A stretch of DNA of 64,000 bases. Origin: Meandrina meandrites (Eukaryota; Cnidaria; Anthozoa; Scleractinia; Meandrinidae). Below, piece after piece: positions 36,079-46,582 of this stretch. The translations under genes and the position numbers were made by a program. The stretch's first letter is position 1, and every line of letters starts with the position of its first letter. Under the pieces are notes generated by a model, which saw nothing but the letters and a program-made list of their open reading frames with translations, ran no database searches and was not told the origin of the DNA. The stretch lies in assembly GCA_963693305.1 (NCBI GenBank), contig OY855913.1, forward strand, positions 24,822,614 to 24,886,613. Direction: 5' to 3'.

Positions 36079-36541
36079 AATAAATCAGTTTATTTTAACA
36101 AAAGACGTAAACAACATTAGCATTAACCAATTAGAAGACCAGGAATTAGATCCTTCTCGAGTAAGGGTCCACCTCAGGCGGTGCCTGGCTGTACCTATAA
36201 AAAGCCACCGAAAGATTCGCAGTTATCGCTCTTGTATTAAAACCTCCAACAAACGCTATCAGAAATTATTTCATAAAAAGGAAAATGTCACATCTGTGTA
36301 TTGCTTGCAAAAAATCAAGGAGTCAAGAAGCCCTTCTGTGCGACTGACAGAATTGCGGATCCGTTTAGTTTCAGAAAAGAAGCTGAAAAGGATCCAACGA
36401 GCCAAGTACAGGTCGCTCCAAGCTAAAATCTTTGAGCTCTGGGATGATTTCTCTAATCAGAGAAAAAATGCAGACCAACTACTAAAGCAATGCGCTCATC
36501 TCTATGGACCATGCAAAGCATTCGCTCAGCGCAGGGAGTAG
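36079..36541 (+). CDS. Probable terminal exon of an unrecognised protein of nest level 1
   Basis: An open frame of about 153 codons starts right after a textbook acceptor (pyrimidine tract then TTTAACAG, ending 36078) and stops at TAG 36539-36541. It has no in-frame ATG, so it must be joined to an upstream exon. The product is Lys/Arg-rich (KKLKRIQRAKYRSLQAKIFE). I do not recognise a domain. A 70-bp direct duplication follows (GGGATTCGCAACATGCAAGT at 36541 and 36611). Confidence 0.45.
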
Positions 36542-38150
36542 GGATTCGCAACATGCAAGTTTAGAATTGTAACGGAATTAATAGTTGTATTTTCTTAAGT
36601 GCAAAGAGTCGGGATTCGCAACATGCAAGTTTAGAATTGTAACGGAATTACTCTATGAGGTGAGTGAAACTGTACGAAAGCCGAGGAGGGACTTCAGACT
36701 TCGGACTTCAGACTTCAGACTTGAAAACGTCATAGACATGCCTACACAGACTTCCCTATGTGGTTTACGGCGCAGCGACGCGTGAGCCTTTAAAGTTTTA
36801 CTCTGACGAGTATGTCTTTGAGCGATTTACCTCTTTTGTATGATATGATCGGAGGCGGTTTGGAAATTGTTTTCAGCAGTGGCTGATTTTGGATGAGACT
36901 CCATTGTTGCATCAGTATTTGTTTTAAATTTTTAAGTGAAAATATAAAATGTGACAGGCCAAACACGGCTCCCGCTGGGGGTGTTACGAAAACTAAGACC
37001 CTCGAAAACTAAGACCTAAGACCTAAGACCCATCTTAGTTTTCGTAATTACGAAAACTAAGACCCCCCAAATATTATAAAAATAAAAAATAGAAGGAAAG
37101 AAATGCTCATTTATCAATATTAAAAAGAAACAACATAAAAAAGAAACAACGACAGCAAAAAACACGAATAGATCGACTCCGGTCGACTCACTGTGCGCCG
37201 ATCATGGGCGATCATTTTAACGTTACTTTGGGCTACTTTTATGCACTTCGAAGGCCTAAGGAAATAACGAACATAGACCCATTGCAGGCAAGACTGATAT
37301 GATTGTTTTTAGGCAGATTTAGAACCCGAGGGTTGCGTGACATACAGTTCAACTCTCATTCTTTTATAAACGAATGTCTTTTCGCTTATAAATCACATAT
37401 ATTTTGTAGTTTGCTTTTGGAAATTGGTAGTATCCAGTATTAAAATAGCAAAGTAAATCAATTTTTTCGCTGTGCTTAAAACGTTTGTTTATGCTCGCCC
37501 TCAGATCTTAGTTTTCGTGATTAGGGGTGGACCATTAGATTTTTGATGGGGGGGTTGTGCAAATCCCAAAAAAAATATCGAGCATGTGCTTCTGGTTTAA
37601 AAAAAATATCATGCAGAATTGTTAAGAAGGAAAAAAATATCGAGCAGCCGTAATCAGAGCGTGGCAAATGGTTTTTGTGTGAATGGAACTGTCCTGGTAC
37701 TGGCCTTTAGAAAGGACCATTGACAACTACGTCCACTCAAAATTCGTCTTAACCCTATTCAGACCGGGCTTTTTTGGATCTTTTCAGACCGGGGGGGCCG
37801 GATTCCGCCCCCCCTCCGTAACTTCCAGAATATTTAAGCAATCGCAATAAAACTTACAGGATATATAGTATGTCCAAAAATCTATCTTTTTATATACGTC
37901 ACGTGCGGTGATGACGTCACATCACGTGACAATTACATCATGATGTCAAAACAGCCGCCATATCGGATTTCAAAATTTTTCCAAAACATCAGAAAACCGC
38001 CCAAAATAACTGAAAAATACTCAAAATCTATAAAACAGTGCAAAAAACCTAAAAGAGGAGAAAATAGCTGAATTAAAGTTAATTTTTACGACTGTTTTTG
38101 CGTATGCAAAACGGGAGTTACGGATTGAGGGGCGATTTTATTTTACTTTA

Positions 38151-40076
38151 AATCAGGTGTATGTTGTTTCTGCCCTATAGAAAAATTAACAGAATTTTCT
38201 TAAGTTTGCATGTGACGGTGAAAGCGAAATTGAAAGCGAAGTTTGTGTAATCGCTAGCTGACAGAAGATTATCAGTGTCACGCGACAAAGGTCAACCTAG
38301 CCGATTACAAAATAAATTTTATTCGACGCTTAATCTTCACAGCAATCAAAGAATGCAAGATTATGCTCATGGCAGTATCAAAACACATTCCGGAAATTGA
38401 ACGTAATCGTAAACGCTGTACAGAGAAAAGAGTGTACACACGCTAGCACGAAAACACGCAAACTTGAATTTGTCTGCTTGGAGCTTGCTTCTTTTACTCC
38501 CAATGCAAATCACAATGAAAAACAACGAAAATCCGTATAGATCTTTACAAGTGATGCACGTTCGACTTCGACGATTTAATTCGTCACTTGTTAAATAGAA
38601 GCTACAAGAAGTGTGGGCCGTTGACAGCTGGTTGGCAGACCTACATGTAACGCCACTCTCAGTTTGACGTTGCGGTTTATTAAGACCAATGACAGACCAC
38701 TGTACTTTACGCGCTAATGGTTTTGTTTTGATGGGTATGTGATGATAATTTGAAAATCGATTGTGAACATATTTTATTTTTATTTTACCTTAAATCAGGT
38801 GTATGTTGTTTCTGCCCTACAGAAAAATCAACAGAATTTTCTTAAGTTTGCATGTGACGGTGAAAGCGAAATTGAAAGCGAAGTTTGTGTAATCGCTAGC
38901 TGACAGAAGATTATCAGTGTCACGCGACAAAGGTCAACCTAGCCGATTTCAAAATAAATTTTATTCGACGCTTAATCTTCACAGCAATCAAAGAATGCAA
39001 GATTATGCTCATGGCAGTATCAAAACACATTCCGGAAATTGAACGTAATCGTAAACGCTGTACAGAGAAAAGAGTGTACACACGCTAGCACGAAAACACG
39101 CAAACTTGAATTTGTCTGCTTGGAGCTTGCTTCTTTTACTCCCAATGCAAATCACAATGAAAAACAACGAAAATCCGTATAGATCTTTACAAGTGATGCA
39201 CGTTCGACTTCGACGATTTAATTCGTCACTTGTTAAATAGAAGCTACAAGAAGTGTGGGCCGTTGACAGCTGGTTGGCAGACCTACATGTAACGCCACTC
39301 TCAGTTTGACGTTGCGGTTTATTAAGACCAATGACAGACCACTGTACTTTACGCGCTAATGGTTTTGTTTTGATGGGTATGTGATGATAATTTGAAAATC
39401 GATTGTGAACATATTTTATTTTTATTTTACCTTAAATCAGGTGTATGTTGTTTCTGCCCTACAGAAAAATCAACAGAATTTTCTTAAGTTTGCATGTGAC
39501 GGTGAAAGCGAAATTGAAAGCGAAGTTTGTGTAATCGCTAGCTGACAGAAGATTATCAGTGTCACGCGACAAAGGTCAACCTAGCCGATTTCAAAATAAA
39601 TTTTATGCGACGCTTAATCTTCACAGCAATCAAAGAATGCAAGATCATGCTCATGGCACTATCAAAACACATTCCGGAAATTGAACGTTAATCGTAAAAG
39701 AGAAAAGAGAAAAGAGTGTACACACGCTAGCACGAAAACACGCAAACTTGAATTTGTCTGCTTGGAGCTTGCTTCTTTTACTCCCAATGCAAATCACAAT
39801 GAAAAACAATGTAAATCCGTATAGATCTTTACAAGTGATGCACGTTCGACTTCGACGATTTAATTCGTCACTTGTTAAATAGAAGCTACAAGAAGTGTGC
39901 TTCACAGCGACAACCTAAATCAACGCATTTCAAACACCTTTTATAGGCCTCGGAGTTAAGAAGTACCCACAACAGATAAATGTTCATCGCATGCAAGCAA
40001 AATCATCAGCACAGGTCGCAGCGGAGAACACTCGAGTTTCAACGACGAGATAAAATCTGGAGCAAGATTTATTCCT
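38151..40076. repeat. 642-bp tandem repeat, three copies
   Basis: Markers repeat with an exact 642-bp step: AATCAGGTGTATG at 38151, 38793 and 39435; GGTTTTGTTTTGATGGG at 38719 and 39361. Copies 1 and 2 are nearly identical. Related single-copy sequence is at 17130-18190 and 41585-41960. Confidence 0.92.
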
Positions 40077-40085
40077 AGCAGAAGA

Positions 40086-41282
40086 TAGTCTCCTTCGCAG
40101 CCGTTTTTAGTGTCGTCACGCAACGCTCCTCCCCACAAACGGCTGCTCACATTCGAACAACATTCCTTTCCCTTTGTTTCTTGTGACCAATCAGAGTGCA
40201 AGAGATTGTAATCAACATGGTTTTTCCCGCGTACTCAAGTGTTGCAAAGGATCGAGGTTTCTCCAATGTATGAGACGCCAGAGTAAGCTCTGCAAAGTGA
40301 TCGTTGCTTTATTTGCTCTACTGTAGTTCAGAAAAAAGAAAAGATTATACATTTCGATTTACCCGGGCGGTTATTTGTTCATGTCCGGATGTGAATGTGA
40401 GCAGCTATTCAGCGGCCAGCGAGTTCAGTTTGCAAAGCTTTGCTAAAGACGACTCGTCATGTTCAAAAAGGCATTCATCTTGGAGGGTTTAAACATTAAT
40501 TCAAGCGACTCTACAAGAATCTTGAACTTACGAGAACAAAACGCTTAGTTAGCATTGAGAACGACCGTGACAATGGAGAAACCGCTGCAGCTGCATGCCG
40601 TGAGAAAGCCTTGAAATGTTTTTACAATTCCCGATCGATATCACGTATGCTTCTTCTGATGCTACAGTCCGATATTTTCCGAAACCCGTTGGTAGGAAGA
40701 CAAAAACATCCTTTCTTTCTTCAACGATTTTCCCAATTCCAGATTTTTTGCTGTGCGTTTATTGCGCCTTTCAATAACATGCGAAATCCAAACCACCGCG
40801 TTTTTCGCAGCCGTCATCAGGCATCGAACCGTGTATAACAGAAACAAACAAAATGGATCGAAATCTACCAATCACAGCTGACAGACTGACCTTTTGACCC
40901 GGCTGAAGTTTACTTCTGTTTCCTGAGAGGTCCGTTTAGATGGTTGACGGTTGCGAAAACCGTAAACCAATATAAAACCGTTGGTTGAGGTTGAATTTCA
41001 GACTTCGTATGTTATTGAAAACAACAATAAGCTAGAAATTTGAATTGTCTGTCTGACAACATCAAACACTTCTTCAGCGATCGCTATTTTGAAAGCTGTA
41101 AACTCCAAGATGAAACAATCAAAATGATTGGTTAGATTTCTTTGGCGCGCACAGTTCTCGAAATATGTAACCCAAATGATGATTGGTTGAAACGGAGGAA
41201 AGGAATGTTGTTCGAATGTGAGCAGCCGTTTGTGGGGAGGAGCGTTGCGTGACGACACTAAAAACGGCTGCGAGGGAGACTA
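40086..41282. mobile_element. Nest level 7 (innermost): 1.2 kb TIR element, TSD AGCAGAAGA
   Basis: A perfect 9-bp TSD lies at 40077-40085 and 41283-41291. The related Helentron-like copy at 17946-17958 shows the unoccupied sequence. TIRs of about 85 bp begin TAGTCTCC(T/C)TCGCAGCCGT. Mutator-like by TSD length. The interior shows no recognisable protein. Confidence 0.9.
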
Positions 41283-42424
41283 AGCAGAAGACTACCTATC
41301 CCAAAAGCCAGAGGACCCGACCGCAAGTAAAGAAGGAACAACAAAATTCACAGTACAAGCAACCAAAATAGCGGTCGCAGAAGACAGGCAAAGTCATATT
41401 TTAAAAGCATATTAAAATAAAAGACGATGCGCGGATCGTTAAAAGTGATCATATGTTTTCAAACACGAATAGAAAAATACATAGAAGAAAACAACTTGCC
41501 CCCAAAGTTACCCAGATATACACGCAATCGAATTCCACCAAAAAGTCGTTCCACGTACCATTGAGTTCACCACAAAATCAGACTTGAAAGCGAAGTTTGT
41601 GTAATCGCTAGCTGACAGAGAGATTATCAGTGTCACGCGACAAAGGTTTACGCAGCCGATTTCAAAATAAATTTTATGCGACGTTAATCTTCACAGCAAT
41701 CAAAGAATGCAAGATCATGCTCATGGCACTATCAAAACACATTCCGGAAATTGAACGTCAATCGTACACGTTGTACAGGGAAAAGAGTGTACACACGCTA
41801 GCACGAAAACACGCAAACTTGAATTTGTCTGCTTGGAGCTTGCTTCTTTTACAACCAATGCAAAACAAAATGAAAAACAACGTAAATCCGTATAGATCTT
41901 TACAAGTGATGCAAGTTCGACTTCGACGATTTAATTCGTCACACGACAAGAACTCGCACGAACACATTAAACGATGACGTCATCGCTTAAAAAACAGTCG
42001 TGGCCCTTTAGGGCCTTTTGATTATTAATGGCAACCCAAAAATTACAAATTTGGAAAAACATGTCTGTCAAAATGACGTTGCCATGGTAACGTCAAGTTC
42101 CAGACACAACAACCTATCCTACCAATTTATTCCCAGATAAAGTTTAGAAAAACTCGTAAAGTTTGGCAGCGTTTGGTTGAATCGTAAAAAAGTTATAAAC
42201 GTTCAAAGTCAGCGCGGGCACTTTCCGCCCACCACCCCCCCCCCCCCCCCGGTCTGGATAGGGTTAACTGGTAAAATCTACAGTGAAGTCCCCATTTTTT
42301 GAAACTCTAGATAACTCCAAATACTAAATACGTATTTTGAGAAGCAAGATTACTATTCAATTTCTCCTTCTTTGCAGTCCCTCTTTCTTGCTTTGAAAGT
42401 AATAAACAGGGTGCAAATAAGATG

Positions 42425-44111
42425 CAAGGCTGCCGCCTAAGGAAATTTCTAAGGAGCCCTTCGGGCTCCTAACATCAAAAGTTAGGAGCCCAAGCCATTA
42501 CTTTAGGAGCCCAGCCTAAAAGTTGCCACGGTCGATCCTCGGGGGAGGGGGGTGGGGTAGAAGAAAAAACAAATCTAGGGGAGGGACCTGGGGAGCAGCC
42601 CCCCAGCCCCCCTCCCGTCCCTTTCCACATGCACACACATACTGTTTTGTCGAACATGAACAGAAAACTCCTTCGAAAAAGATTTTTCTTTGAGGTTAAT
42701 CTCCCTCAAATAGTTGTGTCTGAAATTCTAGCTTTCTTAACTTGAAAGTTTATTTAGCCTCTCCTCTCCTTCGATAAATCCCTTTTTACACTGAGTGGGT
42801 GACATGAACAGGAGTGTGTATATTAGAAAGTTTCTGTAGGCTTAAAATGAGTTTGAAAATCCAACCAGTATATTGTGCTGTGATGAATGTTGGATAAAGT
42901 AAGTTAAACATGTGTAGAACATTGTTTAAAAGGAGTTTTGAACACCCAAAGTTTTGAAGCAAAATCAATGAAGCATGAAGCAGCAAAATTATTATTTCAC
43001 TTTTGCACAGCAAGCTCACTAAAGGGTCACTAAAGAACTTGAATTATTGTTAGTAATTAAGGTTTAACAGAACCAAGATTACAATTTAGCAGGCCTATTT
43101 GAAGGTTAAGACAAAGGTGACAAAAAGTCAGAACACCTGTGTAAACAATTCAATTAAATTATGATCTTATCTACATTTCATAATCAGACCAGAAAAACTA
43201 AGTTGTGAAAAAAAAAACCCAGTTTCTAGGCTTATCAAATGAGTTGTTTATACAATAGATTTTAGTAGTTTTAAAAACAATTCATGTTATTCAAACTGTT
43301 TTCAGCAAAGTTTTGTAGCACATTATTATTTTCAAGAGTAATGTTCTCCTTGTCACGGTTCAATGACTGAGATAAAATACGAAACAGTTCGAATGAACAA
43401 ATAAACAAACTTGATCCGCAAAAGCGATAGCTGATAAGAATGTCACAGAAAAGGCCCATATTTTCTGTTGTTGTGAAATTAAGCATTCTCAAAGTGAAAA
43501 AATAAAAGTTTGAGTTAAATAATAAGCTTAATTACAGTAATTCGTAAGCTTAAGTGTAACATCAAAACATTCTGCACATTATTTTAGGCTTGTAGAAAAG
43601 GTTTTTGTATCAAGCTTTTGCAGATTAAAATTGTCATGATCAGACCTGATGCATTGATAGCCAGGAGGTTGATTTCACTTTTGTATCCGTAAATGTTTAC
43701 TTCAAATTCACCGTTAAACTCCACCAAAACGTCAACGAAATGTGAAGCAGCCCATAATACCATTCATTCCTCATTCCATATTTGGGAGTCAGTCCCAGTC
43801 CTAAACAGTAGAAAATAAATGGTTTTCGAAGTTACCGAAGTTTGCAAAGGCACGTTACGTATTTATATGCTAAAATTATCTCGATTGTGGACAATTCTAG
43901 TATTTCCGTGTTTGAAATGAAGCAGTTATTGTTTTGAACGGGATATATCTTACGCCAGTGGAACAAAGTTACAAGGAAATTGAAGTCATTAGATGAGAAT
44001 GGAAAATAGATGTTTAGGCGTCAATCCGGGCTCCTTGAACAAAAATTTAGTCGCCCGCACTCGTAACTTAGGCGCCCCAGGCTACCGGGCGCCCGTTAGG
44101 CAGCAGCCTTG
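42425..44111. mobile_element. TIR element inside nest level 4, beside level 5
   Basis: The ends read CAAGGCTGCCGCCTAA and CAAGGCTGCTGCCTAA. AGATG occurs on both sides (right copy 44112-44116), but a full TSD is not certain. An AGGAGCCC-TTC-GGGCTCCT hairpin is near the left end. It is A+T-rich inside with no recognised gene. Confidence 0.65.
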
Positions 44112-46089
44112 AGATGGATTTTCCAGCTCGCCCTTTGGACAAGTTGGAACCATTACACGCAAGTCTGAAGGCTTTTCTCAGTAGCGTTACGTAATTAGCA
44201 GGAAAAAACGTTCACTTACCCGGTGGGCAAGTGATGCATAACATCCACTAGCCTGACAGGGAAATCCACTAGCCCCAGGCTAGTGGAGATGCATTTCTTT
44301 GTGCATTGAATAAAGATGAAACTCTTTATTGCTTTGAAAGAAAGATGTATTGCGTGTAAAGGCGGTTTTTGATAGGGTGATTTTTGAGTGGCTGGTGACG
44401 GTCAAGTTAACTTCAAAATTTGTGTTTTAAATTTCCATTTAAAAAATATCGTGCAAGGACATGGAGATTAAAAAAAATCCTGCATGGCTGGAAGAATAAA
44501 AAAAAATATCTAGCATCCTAAAAATCATGCAACCCCCATCAAAAATCAAATGGTCCACCCCTTACAAAAACTAACACCCCATCTGATCAGTCTCCGATGT
44601 GTCTAGAATGTGATACATCTGTCAACACTGTCGCTAAAATCGCTAATGAATTTGCCTTGCTTTTACAAGGAGAGGCGAACAACTTTTAGAAAGTCTAGAT
44701 CTATCGCCTCAGTGAAAAATAAAATGGAAAAGCGCCAGCAATTTCAAGTGAGCCCCAAAACCTTTACGACGCCTAACTACACCTCGCTACTCAAAATTCG
44801 GGGTGATAACCTCTGTTTAGCGATTTGCAAAACTTTGTTAACTGCTGACAGAAAGTCACGCCAAAGTAATAATGAATCGAAGTTGTGCGACATACTTTAA
44901 CCTTAATGACCATTAATCACTATAAGCAATGTCGTTCTGCTCATAATTCGACCACATTTGGTTTTTTTGGTTTAGAATGCTTAAATCGAATCTTAAGAAG
45001 TCAAATACAACAATTTTCGCTGTGACTAGAAAGCTTCCTGTTGCTCTCCCTCGGGGACGAGCATAAACAAACTTTCTAAGCGCAGCGAAAATTGATTTTC
45101 TTTGCTCTTTTAAGACTGGATAATACCATTCCAAAAGCAAACTACAAAATGTAGGCGATTTATGAGCGAAAAGATATTCAGTAGCCCAAATTAGCGTTAA
45201 AATCATCGCCCACGATCGGCGCACAGTGAGTCGACCGAGTCGATCTAATTCATGTTTTTTGTTGTGGTTGTTTCTTAAAAAGTCTTCTCGCCTTTAAAAA
45301 CACGTTAATGTTGATAAATGAGCATTTCTCTGCTTATATATTTTTTTATTTTTAAACATTCGGGGGGTCTTAGTTTTCGTAATTACGAAAACTAAGATGG
45401 GTCTTAGGTCTTAGGTCTTAGTTTTCGAGGGTCTTAGTTTTCGTAACACCCTCCCGCTGGTCGCTAAAATTAAAATGTAAGCCTTCAGTCTGTTAACGGA
45501 GGATTTTACACTCTCTAGAGCTGTTACAGTAATAATCTTTATGCCATTGTGTTTGCTAGCTCTGTGGCATATTTCGTTAGGTTTATCAGCTCATGTTTGT
45601 CGAAAGATTCATAATAGCCTTTAAAAGAATGTTGTAGTATTTAACGTGTATCGAATAAGTGGATCCCCAACCGTCATCCTGTTTATCTGAAGTGGCGGTT
45701 AGTTTGTTGGATAACGTTTCGTTACCACAGTTCTCTAAGATGATAGATCCGAGTCTTTTGAAGGCTACTGCAGTCTCTAAGCATTGAGAGCGATGGTTTC
45801 TTCGAAGTCTGAAGTCCGAAGTCTGAAGTTTGAAGTCTGAAGTCCCTCCTCGGCTTTCGTAGAAACTGTAGTCGCTAAAAGTGATAATTCTCCTCTACTA
45901 ATTTAATACTTTTCGACGGTATTGAGGCGAATCGACTTCAGTGTAGGCGAAACATCTCAAAACGTGCAGCAGGCGAATCGACTCAAGTGCAGGCGAATCA
46001 TCCTGTAGGCGAAACGACCGACATTCGACAAAACAAGAAAAGAGTAAAGCTCTAATCTCGTGACTGACGATACCTCAGTGAAGCAGGAA

Positions 46090-46504
46090 ATGTCCGCTGC
46101 AGCAATGAAGTTTATTCGGCTTCTTCTCCTTTTGGTACCCGTTTGTGCCTGTATCATTGAAGCAAATGCAAAAGAAAGCCGTGCTTCAGTGGTGTTAGAT
46201 TCCGATGGCAAAACCTTGATTATAAAAGCTGGATATGATTCCTCACAGTCGATGGTGGCTTGGGGCACATTCCGTGACCGTATTAATTCGTCTGGGTGAG
46301 CAAGTGACAAATATTCAGTTGTACATTCCAGTTTACTAAATTTACATATATCAATGGCGCTTAAGTCGTCAAAACAACTATTAGCTTACATTAATTACAT
46401 TTTAAATCGTTTGTAGATATACCGTTTATTTTCAATTTGTTTAGAGGGCCACGAGTTCATCAGTGTTTACTGTTACTGTTAGTGTTACCCTCGAAAAATA
46501 AAGT

Positions 46505-46582
<78 letters not shown>

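Larger units (their letters stand above)
38088..42021 (+). mobile_element. Nest level 6: Helentron-like element with 642-bp tandem repeats
   Basis: It has the same ends as 16961-18261: ACGACTGTTTTTGCG at the left, then AAAAACAGTCGT plus the GGCCC-TTTA-GGGCC hairpin and TTTTGA at the right, with T on both flanks. Internally about three copies of a 642-bp unit run 38151 to about 40076 (AATCAGGTGTATG at 38151, 38793 and 39435). Internal tandem repeats are usual in non-autonomous Helentrons. No Rep/helicase is encoded. Confidence 0.7.
37753..42263. mobile_element. Nest level 5: piggyBac-like element, TTAA target
   Basis: TTAA lies at 37749-37752 and 42264-42267. The ends are CCCTATTCAGACCGGG and CCCTATCCAGACCGGG. 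TTAA with CCC termini is the piggyBac signature. Only about 575 bp belong to it, without a transposase, so it is non-autonomous. Confidence 0.85.
37524..44561. mobile_element. Nest level 4: PIF/Harbinger-like element, TSD TTA
   Basis: TTA lies at 37521-37523 and 44562-44564. The ends are GGGGTGGACCATTAGATTTT and GGGGTGGACCATTTGATTTT. Subterminal repeats are AAAAAATATCGAGCA-like. It is a relative of 56024-57224, whose TAA target is confirmed by an empty paralogous site. No transposase is seen; it hosts two separate insertions. Confidence 0.82.
36979..45451. mobile_element. Nest level 3: long-armed TIR element, TSD TCCCGCTGG
   Basis: A perfect 9-bp TSD lies at 36970-36978 and 45452-45460. The ends read GGGTGTTACGAAAACTAAGA, with an iterated CGAAAACTAAGACC motif. 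The inverted arms extend at least to about 37210 and 45210 (GCGCCGATC and inverse). Its own sequence is about 1.4 kb. The ORF at 44610-44900 has no recognisable content. Confidence 0.88.
36673..45861. mobile_element. Nest level 2: TIR element, TSD GAAACTG
   Basis: TSD GAAACTG lies at 36666-36672 and 45862-45868. The ends read inward TACGAAAGCCGAGGAGGGAC followed by TTCAGACTTCGGAC-type repeats on both sides. About 716 bp belong to it alone, with no coding region. A 7-bp TSD leaves the superfamily open. Confidence 0.8.
35472..46026. mobile_element. Nest level 1: Mutator-like element, 10.6 kb with all inner insertions
   Basis: TSD GACAAAAC lies at 35464-35471 and 46027-46034; the empty site is seen in copy A at about 14073. 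The TIRs share CGGTCGTTTCGCCTACAGGA then TGATTCGCCT and iterate an ATTCGCCTACA-type motif. Sequence of its own is 35472-36665 and 45869-46026. It contains a probable coding exon (36079-36541). It lies between the CACGTG site and exon 1 of PLBD2-B. Confidence 0.9.
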
